DNA from: Lachnospiraceae bacterium
Lineage (GTDB): Bacteria > Bacillota > Clostridia > Lachnospirales > Lachnospiraceae
Direction of reading: 5' to 3'
Assembly: GCA_028689585.1 (NCBI GenBank)
Contig: JAQVCW010000015.1
Span: 1-64,000, forward strand
DNA: 64,000 nt
In this document: piece by piece, positions 23,964 through 33,235 of the stretch
Numbering within the stretch: the stretch's first letter is position 1
Layout of the letters: each line of letters opens with the position of its first letter
Notes under the pieces: model-generated
The model's database searches: none
The model's input: only the letters and a program-made list of their open reading frames with translations
Told to the model about the DNA's origin: nothing
Translations under genes and position numbers: made by a program

Positions 23964-24154
23964 GTTTGTGTCCTCCATAAGATATAATAAATAAAATGAT
24001 AGATAGCACGCTGATGCGGGCACAGGTCATCCGCCATTGGCTGGTGACGAGACATTTAATATGAATATCTTAACGTTTCTGCGGGGAAAAGTCAAGATGA
24101 AAACAGATTAAGAAAAAGAAAACTGAATGAAATAATAAATAAATGGAGAAAAGT

Positions 24155-25471
24155 ATGAAAAAAAGAGCCGCCCTTCATAATCTGGGCTGTAAAGTAAATG
24201 CATATGAGACAGAGGCCATGCAGCAGCAGTTGGAACAGGCCGGTTATGAGATCGTGCCGTTTGAACCGGGGGCAGATGTTTATGTGATCAATACCTGTTC
24301 AGTGACGAATATCGCGGACCGAAAGTCCAGACAGATGCTGCATAAGGCTAAAAAAATGAATCCGGATGCGGTCATTGTGGCGGCAGGCTGCTACGTGCAG
24401 ACGGCAAATGACCGCACGGGACTGGATGTGGATGCGGATATTCTGATTGGCAATAATAAGAAAAAAGATCTGGCGGATATTCTCAGGGAGTTTGAAAAAA
24501 AACGGACTGAAAAAATGGTAACGGAAAGAGAACTTCTTGACATTAACCACACAAAAGAGTATGAAGCGCTTTCTTTGTCAGGAACAGAAGAACATACCCG
24601 TGCCTATATAAAAGTACAGGATGGCTGCAATCAGTTCTGCAGCTACTGCATTATCCCATACGCCAGAGGAAGAGTCAGAAGCCGTGACCTTGAGGATGTG
24701 CGCCGGGAGATTTCCCGCCTGGCCGATAGTGGAGTCAAAGAAGTGGTGCTTACCGGAATTCATCTCAGTTCTTATGGAATAGAACGGGGAAGCAGCCTGA
24801 TCGAACTGCTTGAAGAGGTTCAGAAAGCAGAAGGCATTTCACGGATCCGCCTGGGATCCCTGGAGCCCGGGATTGTGACGGAAGAGTTCGCCGGACGGCT
24901 GAGCAAATTGACTAAAATATGTCCTCATTTTCATCTTTCGCTGCAAAGTGGATCCGACTCTGTACTTCGACGGATGAATCGAAGATACAATACGGCGGAA
25001 TATCTGGCACACTGCGAAATCCTGCGCCGCTATTTTGAAAATCCTGCGCTTACCACGGATGTGATCGTGGGCTTTCCGGGAGAGACAGAAGCGGAGTTTG
25101 AAGAGACAGTTGCTTTTTTAAAAACGGTGAATTTTTATGAAACACATATTTTCAAGTATTCCAAACGAAAAGGGACAAAAGCGGCAGAAATGCCGGATCA
25201 GATCACCGAAGCGGTAAAAGGCCAGCGCAGCGATGTGCTTCTGGAGCTAAACCGTAAAAATAAAGGGCTGTATGAAGAGAGCCGGCTGGGCCGGAAGTGT
25301 GAAATACTGCTGGAGGAAAAGAGCGAAATTGCAGGAAATACCTGTTTTACCGGCTATACCAGAGAATATATCAAAGCGGCGGTTTTGGCAGAGGGACACG
25401 GCACGAATGAAATCATAACAGGCAGATTAGTAAAAGATGGAGATGGAAATATTTTTATAGTAAGGGATTGA
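24155..25471 (+). CDS. mtaB: tRNA t6A37 methylthiotransferase MtaB
   Basis: This encodes 438 residues from ATG 24155 (GGAGA just upstream; ATG 24143 overlaps that site). It has an N-terminal UPF0004 domain with cluster cysteines (HNLGCKVN, NTCSVTN, AAGCYVQ), a radical-SAM domain with CNQFCSYCIIPYARG, and a C-terminal TRAM-like part. It converts t6A37 to ms2t6A37 in ANN-decoding tRNAs. The HNLGCKVNAYETEAM start is typical of MtaB rather than MiaB. Confidence 0.94.
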   Translation: MKKRAALHNLGCKVNAYETEAMQQQLEQAGYEIVPFEPGADVYVINTCSVTNIADRKSRQMLHKAKKMNPDAVIVAAGCYVQTANDRTGLDVDADILIGNNKKKDLADILREFEKKRTEKMVTERELLDINHTKEYEALSLSGTEEHTRAYIKVQDGCNQFCSYCIIPYARGRVRSRDLEDVRREISRLADSGVKEVVLTGIHLSSYGIERGSSLIELLEEVQKAEGISRIRLGSLEPGIVTEEFAGRLSKLTKICPHFHLSLQSGSDSVLRRMNRRYNTAEYLAHCEILRRYFENPALTTDVIVGFPGETEAEFEETVAFLKTVNFYETHIFKYSKRKGTKAAEMPDQITEAVKGQRSDVLLELNRKNKGLYEESRLGRKCEILLEEKSEIAGNTCFTGYTREYIKAAVLAEGHGTNEIITGRLVKDGDGNIFIVRD

Positions 25472-25527
25472 TTAATTAGCTTATTTATATTAGAATAAGT
25501 ATAAAGTTTAAATAAGGGCGTGATAAA

Positions 25528-25797
25528 ATGGCTGAAATCAACAATACACAATATTTTAAAGTCAATGCGGATCCAGAGACCAGAGTAAAGACGGTGCTGG
25601 ATATTGTATACAATGCTATGGCAGAAAAAGGGTATAATCCGGTTAATCAGATTGTAGGGTATATTATGTCCGGGGATCCTACCTATATTACCAGCCATAA
25701 AAATGCAAGAAGCATGATTATGAAAGTAGAAAGAGATGAACTGGTAGAAGAATTGTTAAAAGAATACATTAAGAATAAATCGTGGCAGCAGGGATGA
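25528..25797 (+). CDS. ireB: IreB-family regulatory phosphoprotein
   Basis: This encodes 89 residues from ATG 25528. It matches the UPF0297 family ([47 protein letters not shown]). In enterococci IreB is a target of the Ser/Thr kinase IreK and affects cell-wall stress and cephalosporin resistance. Its stop overlaps the ruvX start (ATGA at 25794-25797), the conserved Firmicutes order ireB-ruvX-DUF1292. Confidence 0.95.
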   Translation: MAEINNTQYFKVNADPETRVKTVLDIVYNAMAEKGYNPVNQIVGYIMSGDPTYITSHKNARSMIMKVERDELVEELLKEYIKNKSWQQG

Positions 25798-26264
25798 ACG
25801 ACGGAAGAATGATGGGGCTGGACTTCGGCTCAAAAACGGTAGGCGTGGCGGTCAGTGACGGATTAGGGCTGACGGCGCAGGGAGTCGAGATTATACGAAG
25901 AACGTCTGAAAATAAACTTCGGCAGACGTTGGCGAGAATTGAAGCATTGATTCAGGAATACGGTGTCACCAGACTGGTACTGGGTTTTCCGAAAAATATG
26001 AATAATACCATTGGAGACAGGGCTGAGAAATCTCTGGCATTTAAAGAGGTGCTGGAAAGAAGAACAGGTCTGGATGTTGTTATGTGGGATGAGAGGCTGA
26101 CCACCGTATCAGCGAACCGTACCATGATGGAAGCCGGCATCCGCAGGGAGAACCGCAAGCAGTACGTGGATTCAATCGCGGCAGTGTATATTCTTCAGGG
26201 CTATATGGACAGCCTTGCATTTCAGAAGAACAGGCTTGACGGTGAACAGGAAAGCGCGGAATAA
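25794..26264 (+). CDS. ruvX: Putative pre-16S rRNase / Holliday resolvase, YqgF family
   Basis: This encodes 156 residues starting at ATG 25794, which overlaps the ireB stop; an in-frame ATG at 25782 is less likely. It has an RNase H-like fold with [42 protein letters not shown] and [13 protein letters not shown], where acidic residues form the active site. The family processes the 5' end of 16S rRNA and may resolve DNA junctions. Confidence 0.93.
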   Translation: MNDGRMMGLDFGSKTVGVAVSDGLGLTAQGVEIIRRTSENKLRQTLARIEALIQEYGVTRLVLGFPKNMNNTIGDRAEKSLAFKEVLERRTGLDVVMWDERLTTVSANRTMMEAGIRRENRKQYVDSIAAVYILQGYMDSLAFQKNRLDGEQESAE

Positions 26265-26308
26265 TCAGCGCGTGAGAAATAAAAAATTCAGATGACAGGG
26301 ATAAAAAA

Positions 26309-26572
26309 ATGGAAAAATTGGAATTTACTTTAGCAGGGGAAGAAGAAACTGCTGAGTTTTATGTATTAGAACAGACCAGTATTGGCGGCAAAAATTATCT
26401 TTTGGTGACCGATCAGGAAGAGGGAGACGGAGAAGCCTGGATTTTAAAGGATTTATCCGTGGATGGAGAAGCAGAATCACTTTACGAAATGGTGGAAGAG
26501 GATGACGAGCTGGAGGCTGTATCCAGAATTTTCGCAGAGATGCTGGAAGATGTAGATCTTGAAACAGAATAA
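26309..26572 (+). CDS. DUF1292 protein (YrzB-like)
   Basis: This encodes 87 very acidic residues from ATG 26309. Patterns are KLEFTLAGEEETAEFYVLEQ, KNYLLVTDQEEGDGEAWI and VSRIFAEMLEDVDLE. Its place directly after ireB-ruvX matches Bacillus yrzB. The function is unknown. Confidence 0.88.
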   Translation: MEKLEFTLAGEEETAEFYVLEQTSIGGKNYLLVTDQEEGDGEAWILKDLSVDGEAESLYEMVEEDDELEAVSRIFAEMLEDVDLETE

Positions 26573-26634
26573 AAAGTGAATGCGGCGGGCATTTCTTTCT
26601 AAAATAAAAATAAAAAAGAAACTGGAGGTGCAGT

Positions 26635-28305
26635 TTGAAACTGACAAAAAATTCAAAATTGAGAATCATCCCGTTGGGCGGCCTGGAGCAGATCGGGATG
26701 AATATTACTGCCTTCGAATATGAGGACAGTATTATTGTGGTGGACTGTGGTCTTGCATTCCCGGCAGATGATATGCTGGGAATTGACCTGGTCATTCCGG
26801 ATATCACTTATCTAAAGGAAAACATCGATAAGGTAAAGGGATTTGTATTCACCCATGGCCATGAAGACCATATCGGAGCCCTGCCTTACGTGCTCAGAGA
26901 GATCAATATTCCATTATACGCTACGAAGCTGACCATGGGATTGATTGAAAACAAATTAAAAGAACACAATTTAACCAGGACAACGAAAAGAAAAGTGGTA
27001 AAACCGGGACAGTCAATCAATCTGGGACAGTTCCGGATTGAATTCATTAAGACGAATCACAGTATTCAGGATGCAGTAGCTCTGGCTATTTATTCTCCCG
27101 CAGGTACTGTGGTTCATACAGGTGACTTCAAGGTGGATTATACGCCGGTATTTGGAGATGCCATCGATCTGCAACGCTTTGCTGAGATCGGCAAGAAGGG
27201 CGTGCTGGCGCTGATGTGTGACAGCACCAATGCGGAGCGGAAGGGTTTCACTGCTTCGGAGCGCACGGTAGGAAAGACCTTTGACAATATTTTTTCAGAA
27301 CACACCAATACCAGAATTATTATTGCGACCTTTGCGTCCAATGTGGACCGGGTGCAGCAGGTGATCAATTCCGCCTATAAATATGGGCGCAAGGTTGTGG
27401 TGGAAGGACGAAGCATGGTGACGGTGATTACCACTGCGGCGGAACTGGGCTATCTGAACATTCCGGACAATACCCTGATCGATCTGGAGCAGATGAAGGG
27501 CTATCCGGATGAGAAAATGGTGCTGATCACCACAGGAAGCCAGGGCGAGTCCATGGCGGCTCTGTCCCGCATGGCGGCCAATATGCATAAGAAAGTAATG
27601 ATCAAACCGGGGGATACGGTTATTTTCAGCTCCAATCCCATCCCGGGCAATGAAAAAGCGGTATCAAAGGTGATCAATGAATTGTCCATGAAGGGAGCAG
27701 ATGTGATTTTTCAGGATGCACATGTATCCGGACATGCCTGTCAGGAGGAGATCAAGCTGATTTATTCTCTTGTGCGTCCGAAGTATGCACTTCCTGTGCA
27801 TGGAGAATACCGCCATTTGAAAGCACAGGCCCAGTTGGCTGAGAGCCTCGGCATCCCAAAGGATAATATTCTTATCCTGAAAAGCGGTGATGTGCTGGAG
27901 CTTTCGGAGGAAAGCGCAGCCATTGCAGGGCATGTTCAGACGGGAGGCATTCTGGTGGACGGCCTTGGCGTAGGCGATGTGGGCAATATTGTCCTGCGGG
28001 ATCGTCAGCATCTGGCGGAGGATGGAATTCTGATCGTGGTGCTGACTCTGAGCCGATACCACAATCAGGTACTGGCCGGGCCGGATATCGTATCCAGAGG
28101 GTTTGTCTATGTGAGAGAATCTGAGGATCTGATGGATGAGGCAAGGGGAGTGGTACAGACAACACTGGACAACTGTCTGGATCGTAAGATGACTGACTGG
28201 GGCAAGATGAAGAATTCTATCCGGGATGCCCTCAGCGAATTTTTGTGGAAGCGCACCAAGAGAAGTCCGATGATTTTGCCGATTATTATGGAAGTGGACG
28301 AATAG
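26635..28305 (+). CDS. rnj: Ribonuclease J
   Basis: This encodes 556 residues from TTG 26635 behind GGAGGTG. It has a metallo-beta-lactamase core with FTHGHEDHIGALPY binding two zinc ions, a beta-CASP insert (TNAERKGFTASERTV, GSQGESMAALSRMA), DAHVSGHACQEEI and a C-terminal domain. The length is typical (about 555). It is a 5'-to-3' exonuclease and endonuclease central to mRNA decay and rRNA maturation in Firmicutes. Only one copy is in the window. Confidence 0.95.
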   Translation: MKLTKNSKLRIIPLGGLEQIGMNITAFEYEDSIIVVDCGLAFPADDMLGIDLVIPDITYLKENIDKVKGFVFTHGHEDHIGALPYVLREINIPLYATKLTMGLIENKLKEHNLTRTTKRKVVKPGQSINLGQFRIEFIKTNHSIQDAVALAIYSPAGTVVHTGDFKVDYTPVFGDAIDLQRFAEIGKKGVLALMCDSTNAERKGFTASERTVGKTFDNIFSEHTNTRIIIATFASNVDRVQQVINSAYKYGRKVVVEGRSMVTVITTAAELGYLNIPDNTLIDLEQMKGYPDEKMVLITTGSQGESMAALSRMAANMHKKVMIKPGDTVIFSSNPIPGNEKAVSKVINELSMKGADVIFQDAHVSGHACQEEIKLIYSLVRPKYALPVHGEYRHLKAQAQLAESLGIPKDNILILKSGDVLELSEESAAIAGHVQTGGILVDGLGVGDVGNIVLRDRQHLAEDGILIVVLTLSRYHNQVLAGPDIVSRGFVYVRESEDLMDEARGVVQTTLDNCLDRKMTDWGKMKNSIRDALSEFLWKRTKRSPMILPIIMEVDE

Positions 28306-28310
28306 GAAAA

Positions 28311-28338
28311 AAGGGGGCCAGACAATGAGCCCCTTTTC
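28311..28338 (+). terminator. Terminator of RNase J gene
   Basis: AAGGGGGC pairs with GCCCCTT and runs into TTTT. Confidence 0.65.
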
Positions 28339-28350
28339 CCGTCTTTAAGA

Positions 28351-28402
28351 AGCAGCGTCAGCCCCATTTGCCGCAGGCAAATTCAGGATGGGCTGATGTT
28401 TT
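28351..28402 (+). repeat. Leader palindrome, copy 6 (before ylbF)
   Basis: GCAGCGTCAGCCCCATTTG, CCGCAGGCAAATTC and GATGGGCTGATGTTT. It ends 14 bp before the ylbF start. Confidence 0.8.
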
Positions 28403-28415
28403 GGGAGGTGTCAGA

Positions 28416-28772
28416 ATGAATTCTGTGGAGGAATGTACCAGATTACTTCTGGAAGCGATCAGAAACAGTGAAGAATACAGAATATTTGAAGAGTATAAGA
28501 AAAAAGTAAAGGAACAGCCTCAGCTTCATCAGAAGATAAATGATTTTCGAAGAAGAGTCTATCAGCAGCAGAGTCTGGAAGATACCGGCAATCTGCTGGA
28601 TGAGATGAAAAATCTGTTTAATGAAAGAGAAGAGTTCCGAAAAGATTTATTGGCTTCCGGTTATCTGGCCTCGGAGCTGAGAATGTGCAGGATGCTGCAG
28701 AAAATCAGCATGGAGGTCATGAATGTGACAGACATTGACATAGAGATGTTCGAGGACGCTATTTCAGTGTGA
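28416..28772 (+). CDS. YlbF/YmcA-family protein
   Basis: This encodes 118 residues from ATG 28416 (GGGAGGTG upstream). It is mostly helical: EECTRLLLEAIRNSEEY, IFEEYKKKVKEQPQLHQKIN, DFRRRVYQQQ, LMCRMLQ-like end. This is the Com_YlbF pattern. In Bacillus, YlbF with YmcA and YaaT tunes RNase Y specificity and affects sporulation and competence. Its position after the RNase J gene fits an RNA-decay role, but the individual function is inferred. Confidence 0.85.
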   Translation: MNSVEECTRLLLEAIRNSEEYRIFEEYKKKVKEQPQLHQKINDFRRRVYQQQSLEDTGNLLDEMKNLFNEREEFRKDLLASGYLASELRMCRMLQKISMEVMNVTDIDIEMFEDAISV

Positions 28773-28780
28773 GGTATGAT

Positions 28781-28826
28781 ATGCCGGCCCATTTGTCGGA
28801 GACAAATTTAGGATGGGCTGATGTTC
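28781..28826 (+). repeat. Leader palindrome, copy 7 (before trmR)
   Basis: ATGCCGGCCCATTTGTCGGA, GACAAATTTAG and GATGGGCTGATGTTCC. It ends 19 bp before trmR. Compensating changes (GTC with GAC) keep the inner stem. Confidence 0.8.
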
Positions 28827-28844
28827 CGGCTGGGGAGAAATGAA

Positions 28845-29501
28845 ATGATAGTAGACGAAAGAATGGTTACCTATATTAATTCGCTGGATACCGGGAACAC
28901 TCCCTTTCTGAATGAACTGGAGCGTCAGGCCAGAAAGGATCAGGTTCCGATCATCCGCCAGGAAATGCAGAGCTTTCTGCGCATATTACTGGAGCTGAAA
29001 CGGCCAAAACGAATTTTGGAGGTGGGGACGGCAGTGGGATTTTCGGCACTGCTGATGGCGGAATATACGGAAGCGGACTGCAGGATTACCACAATTGAAA
29101 AGTATGAAAAGCGGATAGAAGCTGCTAAGGAAAATTTTGCAAAGGGACCGGGAGGCCAGAAAATCACCCTTCTGGAGGGGGATGCGCTGGAGCTGCTTGG
29201 AGGGCTGAGCGAAACCTATGATCTGATCTTTATGGACGCAGCGAAGGGGCAGTATATTCACTTCCTGCCGGAGACACTGCGGCTGCTGGCAGAGGGAGGT
29301 ATGATGATTTCCGACAATGTGCTGCAGGACGGGGATATTATTGAATCTCGTTTTGCGGTGGAGCGGCGCAACCGCACGATTTATAAAAGGATGAGAGATT
29401 ATTTATACGAATTGAAGCATACAGACGGGCTGCTTACCTCCATTGTTCCCATTGGAGACGGGGCGGCAGTCAGCATCAGGACAGGGAGAGGACAAGTATG
29501 A
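28845..29501 (+). CDS. trmR: tRNA 5-hydroxyuridine methyltransferase (TrmR-like)
   Basis: This encodes 218 residues from ATG 28845; an in-frame ATG at 28821 lies inside the leader palindrome. It is an O-methyltransferase family 3 protein: RILEVGTAVGFSALLMAE (AdoMet loop), DLIFMDAAKGQY and MISDNVLQDG. The stop overlaps the next start (ATGA at 29498-29501) and the neighbour is a U32 peptidase-family gene, the same order as B. subtilis trmR (yrrM) and trhP. It should methylate ho5U34 to mo5U34 in tRNA. Confidence 0.88.
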   Translation: MIVDERMVTYINSLDTGNTPFLNELERQARKDQVPIIRQEMQSFLRILLELKRPKRILEVGTAVGFSALLMAEYTEADCRITTIEKYEKRIEAAKENFAKGPGGQKITLLEGDALELLGGLSETYDLIFMDAAKGQYIHFLPETLRLLAEGGMMISDNVLQDGDIIESRFAVERRNRTIYKRMRDYLYELKHTDGLLTSIVPIGDGAAVSIRTGRGQV

Positions 29502-30721
29502 GATATCCGGAATTACTGATACCAGCCAGCAGTCTGGAGGTTTTAAAGACCGCCGTTATTTTCGGAGCAGATGCGGTATATATCGGAGGCGAGGCATTCG
29601 GCCTGAGAGCAAAGGCAAAGAATTTTTCCATGGAAGATATGAAGAAGGGGATTTGTTTTGCCCATGAGCATGGCGTAAAGGTCTATGTGACAGCCAATAT
29701 CCTGGCTCACAATTCGGATCTGGAGGGAGTAGAAGCTTACTTTGAAGAATTAAAGAAAATAAAACCGGATGCGCTGATCATTGCAGATCCGGGGGTATTC
29801 ATGATTGCGAAGAGAGTCTGTCCCGAAATTGAACGCCATGTGAGCACCCAGGCGAACAATGTAAATTATGAAACCTATCGCTTCTGGCAGGAGCAGGGAT
29901 CGAAGAGGGTGGTCTGCGGACGGGAGCTTTCGCTGGAAGAAATCAAAGAGATCCGGTCTCATATTCCGAAGGATCTGGAAATCGAAGCATTTATTCATGG
30001 CGCCATGTGCATTTCCTATTCGGGGCGCTGCCTTTTGAGCAACTATTTTACCGGAAGAGATGCCAATCAGGGAGCCTGTACGCATCCCTGCCGCTGGAAA
30101 TATACGGTAGTGGAGGAGACCAGACCGGGAGAATATATGCCGGTGTATGAGAATGAACGGGGCACCTATATCTTCAATTCCAGGGATCTGTGCATGATAG
30201 AGCATATTCCGGATCTGCTGTCGGCAGGAATTGACAGCCTGAAAATCGAGGGAAGAATGAAAACAGCCCTCTATGTAGCCACCGTGGCCCGTACCTATCG
30301 AAAAGCAATCGATGATTATCAGCAGGATCCGGGGCGTTATGAAGCCAATATGGACTGGTACCGGGAGCAGATTTCCAACTGTACCTACCGGCAGTTTACC
30401 ACGGGATTTTTCTACGGAAAACCGTCAGATGAGGCGCAGATTTACGACAATAATACCTATATTAAGGAGTATACCTATCTGGGCATTGTGGGAGATGCGG
30501 ATGAAGCCGGACGGTATCAGATCGAGCAGAGAAATAAATTCAGCGTGGGTGAGCAGATAGAGGTCATGAAGCCGGATGGCAGGAACCTTCTGGTGACGGT
30601 GCAGGAGATACGGGATGAGGACGGCAATGAGATGGAAAGTGCCCCCCATCCGCAGCAGAAACTTTTTATAAATCTGGGGACAAAACTGGAAAAGTATGAT
30701 ATATTAAGAAGAAAAGAGTAA
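29498..30721 (+). CDS. trhP: U32-family tRNA hydroxylation protein (TrhP-like)
   Basis: This encodes 407 residues, starting inside the trmR stop. It matches the U32 peptidase family: PELLIPASSLEVLKTAVIFG, DAVYIGGEAFGLRAKAKNFS, and the IEAFIHGAMCISYSGRCLLS motif with metal or cluster cysteines (GACTHPCRW). The RlhA/TrhP branch is needed for ho5U34 in tRNA rather than for proteolysis. Coupling with trmR supports TrhP. Bacillus has two adjacent trhP genes; only one is here. Confidence 0.9.
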   Translation: MRYPELLIPASSLEVLKTAVIFGADAVYIGGEAFGLRAKAKNFSMEDMKKGICFAHEHGVKVYVTANILAHNSDLEGVEAYFEELKKIKPDALIIADPGVFMIAKRVCPEIERHVSTQANNVNYETYRFWQEQGSKRVVCGRELSLEEIKEIRSHIPKDLEIEAFIHGAMCISYSGRCLLSNYFTGRDANQGACTHPCRWKYTVVEETRPGEYMPVYENERGTYIFNSRDLCMIEHIPDLLSAGIDSLKIEGRMKTALYVATVARTYRKAIDDYQQDPGRYEANMDWYREQISNCTYRQFTTGFFYGKPSDEAQIYDNNTYIKEYTYLGIVGDADEAGRYQIEQRNKFSVGEQIEVMKPDGRNLLVTVQEIRDEDGNEMESAPHPQQKLFINLGTKLEKYDILRRKE

Positions 30722-30775
30722 AATTCTTGTAAAATCTGAGTAAAAATCAGACTGCACAAGTAGGAGGTTTTACAC

Positions 30776-32554
30776 ATGCAAATGATAATATCACTGATGG
30801 GCGGCATTGGTCTGTTCCTGTTTGGTATGAATCTTTTGAGCTCTTCTCTTCAGCAGGTTGCGGGAGGTAATCTGGAGCGGACGCTGGAACGGCTGACAAA
30901 CAGCAAACTGAAGGCGTTTCTGCTGGGAACAGGAGTGACGGCAGTGATACAGAGCTCCGGAGCCACTACGATCATGCTGGTAGGTTTTGTGAATGCAGGT
31001 ATTATGAAGCTGGTACAGGCGATACCGGTAATGATGGGCGCGAATATCGGGACTACGGTGACCGCCCAGATTTTACGTCTGGCGGATGTGAATGGCAGCG
31101 GTGCTTCCTGGGTTTCTTTATTGAAGCCCTCTTCTTTTGCCCCCATTCTGGTTATGGTGGGTGCATTTGTATTGCTGTGTTCCAAAAAGAAAAAGACCAG
31201 AGGGATAGCTTCTATTTTTGTGGGCTTTGGCATTCTGTTCGTTGGTATGTCCACGATGGAGGGAGCCCTGGAGCCGCTGAAAGAATCAGAGCAGTTCGTG
31301 AAACTCTTCACCATGTTCAAGAACCCGTTCCTTGCCATCCTGCTGGGTATTCTGGTGACTACCATTTTGCAGAGTTCCTCCGCATCCGTGGGTATTCTGC
31401 AGGCGCTGGCCTCTACCGGCAGCATTACTTTTTCTATGGCAGCACCGATTATCATCGGGCAGAATATCGGTAAATGCGTACCGGTCATTCTGGCCAGCAT
31501 CGGCACCAATAAAAATGCAAAGCGCGTGGTCTGTGTGGATCTGATGATGAATATTATCAATGCGCTTTTGTTTGTGGCAGGAATTTACGGGTTCCAGATC
31601 CTGATCGGATTTTCCTTCTGGAATTCTGTTATGACACGGAGCTCGGTAGCTAATTTTCATACTTTATTTAACATTGTGATGAGTCTTGTATTGTATCCGT
31701 TCACCGGTTTCCTTGCGAATGCTGCGGGCCGGATCCTTAAAGAGGATGCCCCGAACCGGATGGATACCACTCTGGCTCTGCTGGATCCTATTTTTGAAAA
31801 AAGTCCGGCTCTGGCGCTGGATCAATGTAAAAAAGTAATTTGTGCCATGGGAGATACGGTACAGGAAAACTTACAGATGGCGATTTCCCTTGCCGTGAAG
31901 TATGATGAAAAAATGTTTGAACAGTTGGAACAAAATGAACTGTTTCTGGATAAGGCGGAAACGGCGCTGGGAGATTATCTTGTGAAAATCAATGCGCAGA
32001 GTATCAACAAGACGGAAAACCGCCTTTCCAGCGAGATGCTTCACTGCGTGGGAGATTTTGAACGGATCGGAGATCACTGCATCAATATTGCTGAAGTGGG
32101 GCAGTATAACAAAGAGCAGAGTATCAGTTTTACCGGCTATGGGCTGCAGGAATTGCAGATGCTCTCGGATGCTGCTGTGAAAATCCTGGATATTACGGTA
32201 AAGTCGTTCAAAGAGGACGATATCACGGCGGCGTACCGGGTAGAACCGTTGGAAGAGGTCATTGACGGATTGAAGGAGCTTTTGAAAAATCATCACATTG
32301 ACCGTCTTCAGAATGGAACCTGCGGCGTTCAGGCAGGCATTTCTTTTCTGGAAATCCTCACCAGTATGGAACGGATATCGGATCACTGCTCCAGCATTGC
32401 TCTCTATCTTATTCAGCGCATCAGCGGAGATTATTTTACGGATAAACATGAGGCGGCCAGGATAATGCACAAGGAGGGGACGGAAGAATACAAGGCATTG
32501 TTTACATATTATAAGCAGCAATATTACGATCCTTTGGAAAAAGAGACGGAATAG
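30776..32554 (+). CDS. Na/Pi cotransporter with C-terminal PhoU domain
   Basis: This encodes 592 residues from ATG 30776 behind GGAGG. It has two Na/phosphate cotransporter repeats with Q-S-S signatures (VIQSSGATTIMLVGFVNAG, ILQSSSASVGILQALASTG) and about eight to nine membrane segments in the first 320 residues. A PhoU-like helical domain follows (residues about 340-570: EMLHCVGDFERIGDHCINIA, MERISDHCSSIALYL). It probably imports or exports phosphate with sodium; PhoU-like parts are regulatory. A single-gene unit. Confidence 0.93.
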   Translation: MQMIISLMGGIGLFLFGMNLLSSSLQQVAGGNLERTLERLTNSKLKAFLLGTGVTAVIQSSGATTIMLVGFVNAGIMKLVQAIPVMMGANIGTTVTAQILRLADVNGSGASWVSLLKPSSFAPILVMVGAFVLLCSKKKKTRGIASIFVGFGILFVGMSTMEGALEPLKESEQFVKLFTMFKNPFLAILLGILVTTILQSSSASVGILQALASTGSITFSMAAPIIIGQNIGKCVPVILASIGTNKNAKRVVCVDLMMNIINALLFVAGIYGFQILIGFSFWNSVMTRSSVANFHTLFNIVMSLVLYPFTGFLANAAGRILKEDAPNRMDTTLALLDPIFEKSPALALDQCKKVICAMGDTVQENLQMAISLAVKYDEKMFEQLEQNELFLDKAETALGDYLVKINAQSINKTENRLSSEMLHCVGDFERIGDHCINIAEVGQYNKEQSISFTGYGLQELQMLSDAAVKILDITVKSFKEDDITAAYRVEPLEEVIDGLKELLKNHHIDRLQNGTCGVQAGISFLEILTSMERISDHCSSIALYLIQRISGDYFTDKHEAARIMHKEGTEEYKALFTYYKQQYYDPLEKETE

Positions 32555-32611
32555 GCACGATTGGACAGAAAGCCACATAGAATAAAATAAAACTCCCCTT
32601 CGAGGTGCTTT

Positions 32612-33232
32612 TTGAAAACATTCCCAAAGCCGCTGTCACCGGAGGATGAAAAGCATTATCTTCAAAAGTACAAAGAAGGTGATGTGGAAGCCAGAAATAT
32701 TTTGATTGAACATAACCTGCGGCTGGTAGCGCATGTAGCACGTAAATATCAGGGAACTGAGATTGATCAGGATGATCTGATATCGACCGGCATTATTGGT
32801 CTGATTAAAGCGGTATCCACATTTGACTTTGAAAAAAATAATAGATTGGCCACGTATGCGGCCAGATGTATTGAAAATGAGCTGTTGATGCTGCTGAGGG
32901 TAAAGAAAAAACTGTCCCGGGAGGTTTCCCTGTATGAAAAGATCGGGGTGGATCAGGAGGGGCGGGAGCTGAACCTGATGGATATTCTGGAGAGCGAGCC
33001 GGTGGATGTCCTGGAACAACTGGAGATACGGAAAAATGCTGAGAAGCTGTATGACGGAGTGAAAAAAGTTCTGAATGCCAGGGAGCAGCAGGTCATCATC
33101 TGCCGTTATGGTCTGTGTGGAAAACTGGAAATGACGCAGCGCGAAATCGCAGAGAGGCTGGGCATCAGCAGATCTTACGTGTCACGGATTGAGAAAAGTG
33201 CACTGAGAAAGCTGCGGGAATGCTTTGAATAA
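32612..33232 (+). CDS. sigK: Sporulation sigma factor SigK, uninterrupted and without pro-sequence
   Basis: This encodes 206 residues from TTG 32612 (GAGGTG upstream). It contains sigma-70 regions 2 (EHNLRLVAHVARKYQGTEID, LATYAARCIENELLMLLR) and 4 (LNAREQQVIICRYGL, QREIAERLGISRSYVSRIEK). Gene content and the FPKPLS start match SigK, the late mother-cell factor. The protein begins where mature Bacillus SigK begins, so no pro-peptide is encoded, as in Clostridioides difficile. There is no skin-type insertion. The next gene starts four bases after the stop. Confidence 0.9.
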   Translation: MKTFPKPLSPEDEKHYLQKYKEGDVEARNILIEHNLRLVAHVARKYQGTEIDQDDLISTGIIGLIKAVSTFDFEKNNRLATYAARCIENELLMLLRVKKKLSREVSLYEKIGVDQEGRELNLMDILESEPVDVLEQLEIRKNAEKLYDGVKKVLNAREQQVIICRYGLCGKLEMTQREIAERLGISRSYVSRIEKSALRKLRECFE

Positions 33233-33235
33233 AAG

